From: Longispora fulva
Lineage (GTDB): Bacteria; Actinomycetota; Actinomycetes; Mycobacteriales; Micromonosporaceae
NCBI RefSeq assembly: GCF_015751905.1
Contig: NZ_JADOUF010000001.1
Location: 6,200,001-6,264,000 of the forward strand
Reading direction: 5' to 3'
DNA: 64,000 nucleotides
Numbering within the stretch: position 1 is the first letter of the stretch; every line of letters begins with the position of its first letter. Below, in pieces: positions 51,830-60,294 of the stretch. Position numbers and translations under genes: made by a program. The notes under the pieces were generated by a model, which saw only the letters and a program-made list of their open reading frames with translations, ran no database searches and had not been told where the DNA came from.

Positions 51830-53952
51830 GACGTCCTGATCGACCTGAGCAGCACCGTTGCCACGTCCACGACCTCCACCGTCTCGGCGGCGTCGCCGGA
51901 GGCCTTCTTTCCGGTCACGCCGTCGCCGAGCATAGTGAAGCAGAACGGGCAACCGACGGCGATGGTCTGCGCCCCGGTGGTCAGGGCCTCCTCGACCCGT
52001 TCGATGTTGATCCGCTTGCCGATCGTCTCTTCCATGTACATCCGCGCGCCGCCGGCCCCGCAGCAGAAGGACCGCTCGGTGTTGCGCGGCATCTCGGTCA
52101 GCTCGCCGGCCCCGAGCGCCGCACCGAGGACCTCGCGCGGCGGCGAGTAGACCTTGTTGTGCCGGCCCAGGTAGCACGGGTCGTGGTAGGTCAGGCCGCC
52201 CTCGATCGGCACCACCGGCTTGAGCTTGCCGGTGGAGACGAGGTGGCTGAGCAGCTCGGTGTGGTGCACGACCTCGAACCGGCCGCCGAACTCCGGGTAC
52301 TCGTTGCCGATCGTGTTGAAGCAGTGCGGGCAGGTCGCGACGATCTTCTTGACCCCGGCCTCGTTCAGCGTCTCGACGTTCTGCTGGGCGAGCATCTGGA
52401 ACAGGAACTCGTTGCCGATCCGGCGCGCCGGGTCACCGGTGCAGCCCTCGCCGTTGCCGAGGATCGCGTAGGACACGCCGGCCTCGTGCAGCAGGGTCGC
52501 GACGGCCCGGGTGGTCTTCTTGGCCTTGTCCTCCAGGGCGCCGGCGCAACCGACCCAGAACAGGTACTCGAACTCGGTCTCGCCGTCGACCCGGGGCACC
52601 TCGAAGTCGAGGCCCTTGGTCCAGTCCTCCCGGGAGTTGGGGTTCGCGCCCCACGGGTTGCCCTTGCTCTCCAGGTTCTTCAGCATGACGCCGGCCTCGC
52701 TGGGGAAGCTCGACTCGATCATCACCTGGTAGCGGCGCATGTCCACGATGTGGTCCACGTGCTCGATGTCGACGGGGCACTGCTCGACGCACGCGCCGCA
52801 CGTGGTGCACGACCACAGCACGTCGGGGTCGATGATGCCGCCCTCCTCCTCGGTGCCGACGAGCGGACGGCCGGCCTCCTTGAGCGAGGCGGCCAGCCCG
52901 AGGGCGTCGATCTTCGAGTGGTCGTCGGGGCTGCCGGCGAGCAGGTAGGGCGCCTTGGCGTACGCGTGGTCGCGCAGCGAGGTGATCAGCAGTTTCGGGG
53001 ACAGCGGCTTACCGGTGTTCCACGCCGGACACTGCGACTGGCAGCGCCCGCACTCGGTGCAGGTGCTGAAGTCGAGCAGGCCCTTCCAGCTGAACTCCTC
53101 GATCTTGGAGACGCCGAACAGGTCCTTGTCCGGGTCGGCCTCCTCGAAGTCCAGCGCCTTGCCGTCGGACATGACGGGCTTGAGCGCGCCGAGCGCGGTG
53201 CGCCCGTCGGCCTCCCGCTTGAAGAAGATGTTGAAGAACGCCGCGAACCGGTGCCAGGCCACGCCCATCGTGAGCTTCTGCGAGATCACGATGAAGAACA
53301 CCCAGGAGACAACGATCTTGATCAGGGCGACGATCGTGACGACCGTCAGGGCGCCCTTGGCGGGCAGCAGGTTGCCGATGCCGTGCGAGATCGGGGTGGC
53401 CCACACCGGGTAGTCGAAGTGGCCGGCCGCGTGCTTGAAGCCCCGGATCAGGAAGATGCAGACGCCGATCGCGGTGATGGTGAACTCGACGTAGTAAGCC
53501 TGGCCCATCGCCGAGCCCCGGAACCGCGACTGCGGCCGACGGCGGTGCACCTGGCGGATCACGATCAGGGTCACGATGCTGATGAGGAGCGCCGTCGCGA
53601 TGAACTCGATGAACAGCCCGTAGGGCGCCCAGCCGCCGATCAGCGGCAGCTCGAACTTCGGCTGTACCACCTCGCCGAACGCCTCGGCCAGGGTGAGCGC
53701 CAGGGTGCCGAAGCCGATGAAGACGAACCAGTGCGCGATGCCGACGGTCGTCCACTTCAGCATCCGGGTGTGCCCGAGGGTCTCCTTCAGCATGTTGGCG
53801 AGCCGCTGCGCGAAGGGCTTCGACCGGGTCGGGTCGGGCTGCCCGAGTTTTATGATCTTCACCATCGACCCGACAGAACGGGCAAACAGAGCAATTGCCA
53901 CCACGGTCACCAGGACCGCGAGGATCGTGGCCACGATCTGCGTGACTCCCAT
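51826..53952 (-). CDS. EtfD-like membrane Fe-S oxidoreductase (ETF to menaquinone)
   Basis: This 708-aa protein has an N-terminal membrane domain of about five helices similar to the nitrate reductase gamma/b-type cytochrome group. Two 4Fe-4S motifs follow (CTECGRCQSQCP and CTTCGACVEQCP, around residues 305 and 385). Two cysteine-rich CCG domains come next, with ATCPHCFN, YHDPCYLGRHN and SFCCGAGGARM. The layout matches Mycobacterium EtfD (Rv0338c type), which passes electrons from ETF, loaded by acyl-CoA dehydrogenases, to menaquinone. The TTAC-N6-GTAA operator upstream matches that of the acyl-CoA dehydrogenase gene. Confidence 0.9.
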   Translation of the reverse strand: MGVTQIVATILAVLVTVVAIALFARSVGSMVKIIKLGQPDPTRSKPFAQRLANMLKETLGHTRMLKWTTVGIAHWFVFIGFGTLALTLAEAFGEVVQPKFELPLIGGWAPYGLFIEFIATALLISIVTLIVIRQVHRRRPQSRFRGSAMGQAYYVEFTITAIGVCIFLIRGFKHAAGHFDYPVWATPISHGIGNLLPAKGALTVVTIVALIKIVVSWVFFIVISQKLTMGVAWHRFAAFFNIFFKREADGRTALGALKPVMSDGKALDFEEADPDKDLFGVSKIEEFSWKGLLDFSTCTECGRCQSQCPAWNTGKPLSPKLLITSLRDHAYAKAPYLLAGSPDDHSKIDALGLAASLKEAGRPLVGTEEEGGIIDPDVLWSCTTCGACVEQCPVDIEHVDHIVDMRRYQVMIESSFPSEAGVMLKNLESKGNPWGANPNSREDWTKGLDFEVPRVDGETEFEYLFWVGCAGALEDKAKKTTRAVATLLHEAGVSYAILGNGEGCTGDPARRIGNEFLFQMLAQQNVETLNEAGVKKIVATCPHCFNTIGNEYPEFGGRFEVVHHTELLSHLVSTGKLKPVVPIEGGLTYHDPCYLGRHNKVYSPPREVLGAALGAGELTEMPRNTERSFCCGAGGARMYMEETIGKRINIERVEEALTTGAQTIAVGCPFCFTMLGDGVTGKKASGDAAETVEVVDVATVLLRSIRTS

Positions 53953-53978
53953 GTGCTGCTCACCCTCCGCGCGACTTA

Positions 53979-53992
53979 TTACCCGCGAGTAA
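53979..53992. promoter_or_regulatory. palindromic operator upstream of the EtfD-like gene
   Basis: TTACCCGCGAGTAA has perfect TTAC/GTAA half sites with a 6-nt centre. It lies 27 nt before the ATG in the promoter region and has the same form as the sites at 43608-43645. Confidence 0.65.
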
Positions 53993-54097
53993 TATTAGCC
54001 ATCCCGGAGTCACCATAGCCGCCAGCGGGCCGGAAATTCCTCGCGACGCCCCCGTTCGGTACCGTCACCCCTGCTGAGCTGGGCCGTTGACCACCAC

Positions 54098-54529
54098 GTG
54101 GATCAATTCTCCCGTACGGTGCTCCCCGCGGCAGCCGAGTCCGGCATCCGCAGCATCGTCCTCACCATGCACATGCCTGCCTTCCGGCGCTGCATCGACC
54201 ACGACGACACGGTTTTCCTCGTCACCGGGTGCCAGCGGCCCGAGGTGTCCCTGACCCGGGAGTACCTGCTGCTCCTGACCCGCCAGCGGCTCGTCGTCAC
54301 CCGGCAGTCCCGGCTGACCGGCCGGGTCCAGGTGCACCTGGACGCCCCGCTGTCGGACCTCGACGACGTGGTCTGGCGGACCAACGAGCGGGGTTCGGCG
54401 GTCGAGTTCGCCGTCACGACGGGCGACACGCGGCACAGGTTCTTCATCAACCGCGGTCGCTCCCGCCAGCTCTGGCGGGTGAATGCCCAGTTCAGCGGGC
54501 TTTTCGCTCCGGTGCCAATTACGGTTTAA
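54098..54529 (+). CDS. hypothetical protein, possible PH-like domain (143 aa)
   Basis: This 143-aa protein has no signal peptide or membrane helix. The region 50-140 alternates strands (YLLLLTRQRLVVTRQSRLTGRVQVHLD...EFAVTTGDTRHRFFIN), like bacterial PH-type domains used for membrane or peptide binding. The start is the GTG at 54098; its ribosome binding site is weak. It precedes the two-component genes by 56 nt in the same direction but has no known link to them. Confidence 0.6.
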   Translation: MDQFSRTVLPAAAESGIRSIVLTMHMPAFRRCIDHDDTVFLVTGCQRPEVSLTREYLLLLTRQRLVVTRQSRLTGRVQVHLDAPLSDLDDVVWRTNERGSAVEFAVTTGDTRHRFFINRGRSRQLWRVNAQFSGLFAPVPITV

Positions 54530-54585
54530 CCCGACTCGCACAGTGGCGTTACAGGATCTGGCTTCTGATCAGGCACGATGTGCCA

Positions 54586-55296
54586 ATGGGTACCGACACG
54601 CCTGGAAAAGGACTCGTGCTCGTCGTAGACGACGAGCGACCGATCGCTGACCTGGTGCGGTTGTACCTGACCCGGGAGGGATTCGGCGTCCACACCGAGT
54701 ACGACGGGGAGGCCGCCCTGGCCGCGGCCCGCCGGATGCGCCCGATCGCCATCGTGCTCGACATCGGCCTGCCCGGCATCGACGGCCTGGAGATCTGCCG
54801 TCGACTGCGCGAGGAGGGCGACTGGACCCCCGTCCTGTTCCTCACCGCGCGCGACGACGAGGTCGACCGCGTCGTCGGGCTCGAACTGGGCGGCGACGAC
54901 TACATCACGAAGCCGTTCAGCCCCCGGGAGCTGGTCGCGCGGATCCGCACCGTGCTGCGCCGCACCGAGGGCCCGCCGAGCGCCGACAAGATCCGCCAGG
55001 TCGGCGGGGTCCGGCTCGACAACGAACAGCGCCGGGTCTACTCGGCCGGCGTCGAGATCGCGCTGACCCCCACCGAGTTCGAGTTACTGGCCCGGCTGAT
55101 GAGCCGGCCCGGCCGGGTGTTCAGCCGGGAGGAGCTGTTGGCCTCCGTCTGGGGGTACGCGGCGCTGGCCGGCACCCGCACCGTCGACGTGCACGTCGCC
55201 CAGGTCCGCGGAAAGCTCGGTGACGCGAGCCCGATCCGCACGGTCCGGGGGGTGGGTTACTCGGTCGAGGGTGGCGCGGAGAGCGCCGAGTCGTGA
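54586..55296 (+). CDS. OmpR/PhoB-family response regulator
   Basis: This 236-aa regulator has a receiver domain (VLVVDDERP with acidic residues near 15; phosphoacceptor Asp59 in VLDIGLPG; the switch Lys in YITKPFSPREL) and a C-terminal winged helix (about 135-230) with LTPTEFELLARLMSRPGRVFSREELL. The start is the ATG at 54586; a GTG 6 nt upstream is also in frame. It overlaps the sensor kinase gene by 4 nt (GTGA), so the two form a co-translated pair. The target genes and the signal are unknown. Confidence 0.95.
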   Translation: MGTDTPGKGLVLVVDDERPIADLVRLYLTREGFGVHTEYDGEAALAAARRMRPIAIVLDIGLPGIDGLEICRRLREEGDWTPVLFLTARDDEVDRVVGLELGGDDYITKPFSPRELVARIRTVLRRTEGPPSADKIRQVGGVRLDNEQRRVYSAGVEIALTPTEFELLARLMSRPGRVFSREELLASVWGYAALAGTRTVDVHVAQVRGKLGDASPIRTVRGVGYSVEGGAESAES

Positions 55297-56618
55297 CACT
55301 CCGCAGTTCCGGACTGACCGCGCGGGCGATGCTCGTCACCTGCACGGTCGCCATCATCGCCGTGGTGGTCACGGCACTGGTGGCGCTCCCGCTCGGCCTG
55401 CGGGCCGCGCAGAGTGAGGCCCGGGGCAAGCTGGAGTCCAAGACCGAGATCGCCACGGCCATGCTCGGCACCGCGCCGGGACAGCTGCAACAGCAGAACA
55501 TCGTCCGCCGGCTGCGGGCGAGCCGGATCGACATCGTGCTGATCCTCGACGGCAAGCCCGACCGGCCGGGCCTGCCGCTGGACGTGATCAGCGACGTCAG
55601 CATCGGCAAGATCGTCGACTGCGAGACGGTCGTGTTCCAGGGCCGCCGGGTGATCGCCGACGGCCGGCCGCTGAGCACGCCGGGCGACGCGATCATCCTG
55701 ATGGAGCCGGCCGTCACCAGCACATCGAACGCCGTGTGGGGCCGGCTGTGGCTCGCGCTCGGCGCCGGGCTGCTCGCCGGCCTGGTCGCAGGCTTCATGC
55801 TGGCCCGCCGGCAGGCGAAACCGATCCGGGACGCCGCTTCCGCCGCCCGGCGGATGTCGGCCGGCGACCGGGGCGTGCGGCTGCCCGTCGAGCCGCCCGA
55901 CGAGGTCGCCGACCTGGCCCGGGCGCTCAACGATCTCGCGGCGGCGCTGGCCACCAGCGAGGGCCGACAACGCGACTTCCTGATGTCGGTCTCGCACGAG
56001 CTGCGCACCCCGCTGACCACCATCCGGGGGTACGCGGAAGCGCTCTCCGACGGCGTGATCTCCGACGACGGCACCTTCGGGGCCGGGCGCACGATCCTCG
56101 CGGAGGCCGACCGGCTCGACCGGCTGGTGTCCGACCTGCTGTCCCTGGCCCGGCTGGAGGCGGCCGACTTCCCGGTGGAGCTGGTGGCCGTCGAGCTGGG
56201 CTCGCTGGTCCAGGCGACGGCGGAGGCGTGGCGGCCCCGATGCGTGGAGGCCGGGCTGGACCTGCGGGTGGAGCTGCCGTCGGAGCCGGTTCTGGTGAGT
56301 ACAGACCCGGGGCGGTTGCGGCAGGTCGTGGACATCCTGGTGTCCAACGCCGTGCGGGCCCTGCCGACGGGCGCGCCGCTCGTCCTTGCCGCCCGGTACG
56401 ACGTCGTGGAGGTGCGCGACGGCGGGCCGGGGCTCGCGGACGAGGACCTGGCGGTGGCGTTCCACCAGGGGGTGCTGCACGAGAAGTACCGGGATGTGCG
56501 GCCGGTGGGGTCGGGGCTCGGGTTGGCGCTGGCGGCCCGGCTGATCGGGCGGATGGGCGCGAAGATCGAGGCGGGGCACGCCCCCGAGGGTGGCGCGCGC
56601 TTCACGATTCGCTTCTAG
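55293..56618 (+). CDS. membrane sensor histidine kinase
   Basis: This 441-aa kinase has an N-terminal membrane helix (about 12-38), an external sensor domain of about 110 residues, a second helix (about 148-172), a HAMP linker (about 173-222), a HisKA domain with the phospho-accepting His235 in FLMSVSHELRTPLTT, and an HATPase domain with an N box and a G box (VRPVGSGLGLALAARLI). It is coupled to the response regulator upstream. The sensed ligand cannot be inferred. Confidence 0.94.
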   Translation: MTLRSSGLTARAMLVTCTVAIIAVVVTALVALPLGLRAAQSEARGKLESKTEIATAMLGTAPGQLQQQNIVRRLRASRIDIVLILDGKPDRPGLPLDVISDVSIGKIVDCETVVFQGRRVIADGRPLSTPGDAIILMEPAVTSTSNAVWGRLWLALGAGLLAGLVAGFMLARRQAKPIRDAASAARRMSAGDRGVRLPVEPPDEVADLARALNDLAAALATSEGRQRDFLMSVSHELRTPLTTIRGYAEALSDGVISDDGTFGAGRTILAEADRLDRLVSDLLSLARLEAADFPVELVAVELGSLVQATAEAWRPRCVEAGLDLRVELPSEPVLVSTDPGRLRQVVDILVSNAVRALPTGAPLVLAARYDVVEVRDGGPGLADEDLAVAFHQGVLHEKYRDVRPVGSGLGLALAARLIGRMGAKIEAGHAPEGGARFTIRF

Positions 56619-56623
56619 CGAGG

Positions 56624-56667
56624 CTGCCCCGGCCTCCAGCGGGGAGGTGCCGCTGGAACCCGGGGCA
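56624..56667. terminator. long hairpin between histidine kinase and esterase genes
   Basis: An outer 9-bp stem (CTGCCCCGG with CCGGGGCAG) and an inner 8-bp stem (TCCAGCGG with CCGCTGGA) form one long hairpin in the convergent gap. It lacks a T-tract. Confidence 0.6.
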
Positions 56668-56695
56668 GGTGTCGCCGTAACCGTCTGATCTTGGT

Positions 56696-58249
56696 TTAGT
56701 AGACCCGGGAACCGATGAAGTCGCTGTGGTTGTAGCCGGCCGGGGTCGGGAAGTTGCGGGACTCCAGCGACCACTTCTGGGTGCCGTTGCAGGTCGCGAG
56801 GCGGGCCCATGAGCCGTTGGCGGTGCCGTCGAACGCCGCGCACAGGTCCGACCGGCTGGCCGGGTGGATGCCGTTGGCGTCGATGGTCCACTGCTGGTTG
56901 GTTCCGAGGTGGCAGTCCCACAGGATGAGCTTGGTGCCGACGGCGAGGGTGCCGCCGGAGGCGTCGACGCACCGGTCCTGGTTGAGTTCGATGTGCAGGG
57001 CCCTGGTGGCGGTGTCGTACCAGAAGCCCTGGTTGCGGCCGCCGTGGCAGGGCCAGGACAGCAGTTGGGTGGCGTAGCGCGAGTTGTAGGCCTCGGCGTC
57101 GAGGCACTGGCCGTTGGCGACGAGCTGCCGGAACTCGAACAGGCCCGGGTAGATCGTGCCGTGGTTGGTGTTGCCCGGGTCCACACAGGTCGCCGTCTGC
57201 AGGCCGGAGTTGTAGAAGGCGCTCATGCACTCGGCGAACGCGCCGTGCCCGCTGTAGTTCGGGTGCGCGGACTGGCGGGCGGCGTTCTCGTCGAAGATGT
57301 TGCCGTTCTCGATGTAGATGCCCCGGGCCCAGGGAGCCTCGGTGCACACCTCGTGGCCGTGGAAGAGCCGGCTGGCGTCGAGGTACATGACGCCGGTGTT
57401 CTGAGCGGCCTTGCGCTCGGCGGACTCGAAGATCGGCACGGCCTTGTTCCGGCCGAACGCCGCGTCGGCGAGGTAGATGGTGCAACCGCCGGCGTACCAG
57501 CCGGGGAAGTTGGGGTTGTCCTCGACGTCGGGGCTGATCGGGGACGGGTACCCCATCAGGGAGAGCTTGTAGTCACTGGCCAGGTAGCCGGCGTTCGTCA
57601 TGGTGGTCTTGATGCTGTTGACCGCCATCTCGACCTCCTGGCGGGTGTGCTCGGCCCGGGCGTTCCACGCGTCGGTGTACGTCGGCCAGCACACGCCCTG
57701 GAAGAAGATCCGCTTCTTGGCGCAGTCGGTGGCGACGGGGCCGAACTCGATGTTGCCCGAGCCGTTGGCACCGACGACCACCCAGACCAGCTTGATCTTC
57801 GTGTTGCGGGCCTTGATGGCGAGGTTGTCGCCCTGGTTGAGTTCCTGCCACTGGTGGGTGCCGCCGTAGACCAGGTCGGAGGGCTGGCCGCCAGAGCAGG
57901 CCACGTTGTAGCGCACGTCGACCGGGATGGTCAGCCGCCAGACGGCCTGGTCCACGGACCGGTCGCACCAGTTGCCGTCCTGGTGGGTGCCGGGCTCGTA
58001 GTTGCCGACTCCCTCACCCGAGATCTCGCTGTCGCCCATCGTGATCACGCCGGTCTTGCGCGAGTCGATGGGCTTGATGGCCGGGTTGCCGTAGAGGGCG
58101 GAGGCCTCGGTGGCGCGCTGCGCCTCGAGATTCGCCGGGAGGGGCTGGATGTCCGGGCGGGTGTCCACTGCGGCCTGACCGGGGGCGGCGAGGGCCGCTG
58201 CCGTCAGAAAGCCGACTGCGATCGCAGCCAGGCGGGGCTTGAGGCGCAT
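56696..58249 (-). CDS. secreted SGNH esterase with ricin-type lectin domain
   Basis: This 517-aa protein has a Sec signal peptide (1-27). The catalytic domain (about 60-365) is SGNH-type: GDSEISGEG (72-80, nucleophile Ser74), a VGANGSGN oxyanion segment (Asn162) and HPNYSGHG (His329). The C-terminal domain (about 370-500) is a ricin B beta-trefoil with three QxW-like repeats (NQGFW, NQQW, TQKW). It probably degrades an acetylated or lipid-ester polymer while bound to polysaccharide outside the cell. The start is the ATG at 58249. A TTAC-N6-GTAA palindrome lies 28 nt upstream. Confidence 0.9.
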   Translation of the reverse strand: MRLKPRLAAIAVGFLTAAALAAPGQAAVDTRPDIQPLPANLEAQRATEASALYGNPAIKPIDSRKTGVITMGDSEISGEGVGNYEPGTHQDGNWCDRSVDQAVWRLTIPVDVRYNVACSGGQPSDLVYGGTHQWQELNQGDNLAIKARNTKIKLVWVVVGANGSGNIEFGPVATDCAKKRIFFQGVCWPTYTDAWNARAEHTRQEVEMAVNSIKTTMTNAGYLASDYKLSLMGYPSPISPDVEDNPNFPGWYAGGCTIYLADAAFGRNKAVPIFESAERKAAQNTGVMYLDASRLFHGHEVCTEAPWARGIYIENGNIFDENAARQSAHPNYSGHGAFAECMSAFYNSGLQTATCVDPGNTNHGTIYPGLFEFRQLVANGQCLDAEAYNSRYATQLLSWPCHGGRNQGFWYDTATRALHIELNQDRCVDASGGTLAVGTKLILWDCHLGTNQQWTIDANGIHPASRSDLCAAFDGTANGSWARLATCNGTQKWSLESRNFPTPAGYNHSDFIGSRVY

Positions 58250-58276
58250 CGACGAACTCCTCTCGAAACGTGCGTG

Positions 58277-58290
58277 TTACCGCACGGTAA
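58277..58290. promoter_or_regulatory. TTAC-N6-GTAA palindrome upstream of the esterase gene
   Basis: TTACCGCACGGTAA has perfect TTACC/GGTAA half sites. Its arms resemble those at 43608, 43632 and 53979, but the inner bases differ, so it may be unrelated. Confidence 0.35.
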
Positions 58291-58428
58291 TGCCCGGGAG
58301 GATGAATGTGAATACTTCTCAATATCGATGGCATGCGATGTGTCTAAAACTAGCAATAACCCATATCGGGTACGAATGACGGGCGGTACTCGACAACAGT
58401 CCATGTCGTCCGTAAGCTGGGGTACAGA

Positions 58429-58472
58429 GACGCCGCACCGCCTTCTTCCCCCGTGGAAGGCGGTGCGGCGTC
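58429..58472. terminator. very strong hairpin between the esterase and membrane-protein genes
   Basis: A perfect 17-bp stem (58429-58445 with 58456-58472) has a 10-nt loop. The T-rich side (CCTTCTTTA) is on the plus strand, while the minus-strand gene that ends at 58484 meets the hairpin without a T-run. Confidence 0.75.
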
Positions 58473-58483
58473 CCTTCTTTACG

Positions 58484-59701
58484 TCAGCTCTTCGGCGGGG
58501 TGACCTTCACCGTGTTGTTGGTGAAGTTGGTGTCCCGCCAGATCGAGCCATTGGCGCCACCCTTGCCGACGTTGATCCCTACCTCCGCCTCGGCGGCGGT
58601 CGTCGTCCCCGTGACCTTGAGGACCAGGGTGACCGTCGCGCCCGACGCCAACGACGTCGCGGAGCACTCCGCCGGCTGCACGTTCGTCTCCCGCACACAT
58701 CCCGTCGCCGACACGATGTCCATCCCGCTCAGGTAGACGAAGAACGGCGCGGCCACCGGACCCTTGTTGTGCACCTTGACGGTGAGGGTGCCGTCGGGCG
58801 TGGTGCTCGCGGACTCGATCGCGAGATCGGTGAAGTGCGGGTTCAGCGGGAACCGGGTGGGCCCGCCCGTCTGCCGGAACGCACCGTCCTTCCAGGTGTA
58901 CGTTCGCCACTGCCGCTGCGGAGTCTCCTCGTTGAACCCGCAGCAGCCGGCGGCGTCGGCCACCTCGACCCGGACCGCACCCTCCGGCGTGGCCTCGATC
59001 CCGCGGACGGCCGCGACCCGGTCATCGGTCAACCCGACCTGTGTTGTGGACGCGGCGGTCGCGACCACCAGCCCGACCGTTTCGATGGCGCCGTCGGGGT
59101 TCTTGTGCACCGCGATCACCTCAAGGTCACCCCCCTGCTGGCCACAGAAGACCGTGACCAGGGTCTCGGTCGAGCCGTCGTGGTCGACGTCGGTGTAGGC
59201 GAGCCGGTCGGTGACCAGCCTGAGCCCCGCGCTCTGCGCGCTCGAGAAGCCGACCGGTCCGTTGTAGCCGGCGGTGAACGTGACCGGGCCGGTAGCGCAG
59301 TACTTCGCCCAGTTGCCGGCGGGATTCCACGCCTGGATGTCGAGCGTGGCGTTGTCCAGATCCGCCTTGGTCAGCTGAACCCCTGCGGCCTTGCTGGCGC
59401 TCGGGGAAGGGGTCGGGGACGGGCTCAGGCTCGGGGACTCGGTCGGGGTGGCCGAAGCCGTGCCGCCCGGGATGGCCGGCGGTGGACCGTGCGGGTCGCC
59501 GGTCAGGGTCGCGTACGCCGCCACGGGCGCGGCCATCACTGTCAGCGCCAGCACCCCGAGGGCGATGTTGCGCACCTTGCGCTGGTGGCGCACGGTGGCG
59601 CGGACCGCGTCCGTACCGGCCGGGGCGACGTCGTCCATGCTCTCCGCCCGGAACGCGGCGAACGCGCCGTGCAGCCTGGCCTCCTGGTCGAAGTCGGTCA
59701 T
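58484..59701 (-). CDS. membrane protein with external beta domains, candidate anti-sigma partner
   Basis: This 405-aa protein has a short cytoplasmic N-terminus (about 45 aa), one membrane helix (about 46-68), a Pro/Ser/Thr-rich linker (about 75-105) and a large external domain. The external part has an FG-GAP-like segment (TDVDHDGSTETLVTVFCG), and its C-terminal part resembles a CARDB/DUF11 adhesion-type domain (LTVKVHNKGPVAAPFFVYLSG). The ATG follows the SigE-family sigma gene directly (TAGATG). A membrane partner in this position is often an anti-sigma factor, but no known anti-sigma domain is visible. Confidence 0.75.
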   Translation of the reverse strand: MTDFDQEARLHGAFAAFRAESMDDVAPAGTDAVRATVRHQRKVRNIALGVLALTVMAAPVAAYATLTGDPHGPPPAIPGGTASATPTESPSLSPSPTPSPSASKAAGVQLTKADLDNATLDIQAWNPAGNWAKYCATGPVTFTAGYNGPVGFSSAQSAGLRLVTDRLAYTDVDHDGSTETLVTVFCGQQGGDLEVIAVHKNPDGAIETVGLVVATAASTTQVGLTDDRVAAVRGIEATPEGAVRVEVADAAGCCGFNEETPQRQWRTYTWKDGAFRQTGGPTRFPLNPHFTDLAIESASTTPDGTLTVKVHNKGPVAAPFFVYLSGMDIVSATGCVRETNVQPAECSATSLASGATVTLVLKVTGTTTAAEAEVGINVGKGGANGSIWRDTNFTNNTVKVTPPKS

Positions 59702-60208
59702 CTAGTTCTCCTGCTCTGTGAGGTGGGCGGCCAGGGCGGTACGGCCCCGGTGCAGCCAGGACTTGACCGTGCCCTCGGCGGCGCCGAGCACGACGGCGAT
59801 CTCCGTGATCGGCATGTCGGCCAGGTAGTGCAGGACGACCGCGCCGCGCTGCTTCTCCGGCAGCTTGGCCAGCGCGGCGGCCAGGGCCACCCGGTCGGGG
59901 CTGGGCGCGGAGACGTGCTGCTCACGGTGCTTGCGGAGGAAGTTCGCCGCCGTGCGGGCTTTCCGCCAGCGGCTGGTGGCCAGGTTCCAGGCGACCTTGC
60001 GGACCCAGGCGACCGGGTCCTCGTACGCGGAGATCTGCTTCCACCGGCTGAACGCCCGACAGAAGGCCTCCTGGACGAGTTCCTGCGCCTGGCCCATGTC
60101 CCCGGCGTACGCGTACAACTGGACGGTCAGGCTGTGGAAGTGCGCCGCGTACAGCGCCTCGAAGTCGTTGCCGCCCACCGAGGTGGGCGGTGCGGCTCGC
60201 ACCATCAT
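59702..60208 (-). CDS. SigE-family ECF RNA polymerase sigma factor
   Basis: This 168-aa sigma-70-family factor of the actinobacterial SigE group has region 2 (FEALYAAHFHSLTVQLYAYAGDMGQAQELVQEAFCRAFSRW) and region 4 (LPEKQRGAVVLHYLADMPITEIAVVLGAAEGTVKSWLHRGR). It lacks regions 1 and 3, as ECF factors do. The start is the ATG at 60208. The membrane protein gene begins at its stop codon with no gap, so co-expression is certain and regulation by that partner is plausible. Confidence 0.92.
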   Translation of the reverse strand: MMVRAAPPTSVGGNDFEALYAAHFHSLTVQLYAYAGDMGQAQELVQEAFCRAFSRWKQISAYEDPVAWVRKVAWNLATSRWRKARTAANFLRKHREQHVSAPSPDRVALAAALAKLPEKQRGAVVLHYLADMPITEIAVVLGAAEGTVKSWLHRGRTALAAHLTEQEN

Positions 60209-60294
60209 CGTTCGTGTTCTCCCCGGTCAGGTCCTCGTGACGGCAGCAACACGTCCGACCCGGAGCGAAGGTTGCAGTCGACTACGGTGGCGTC

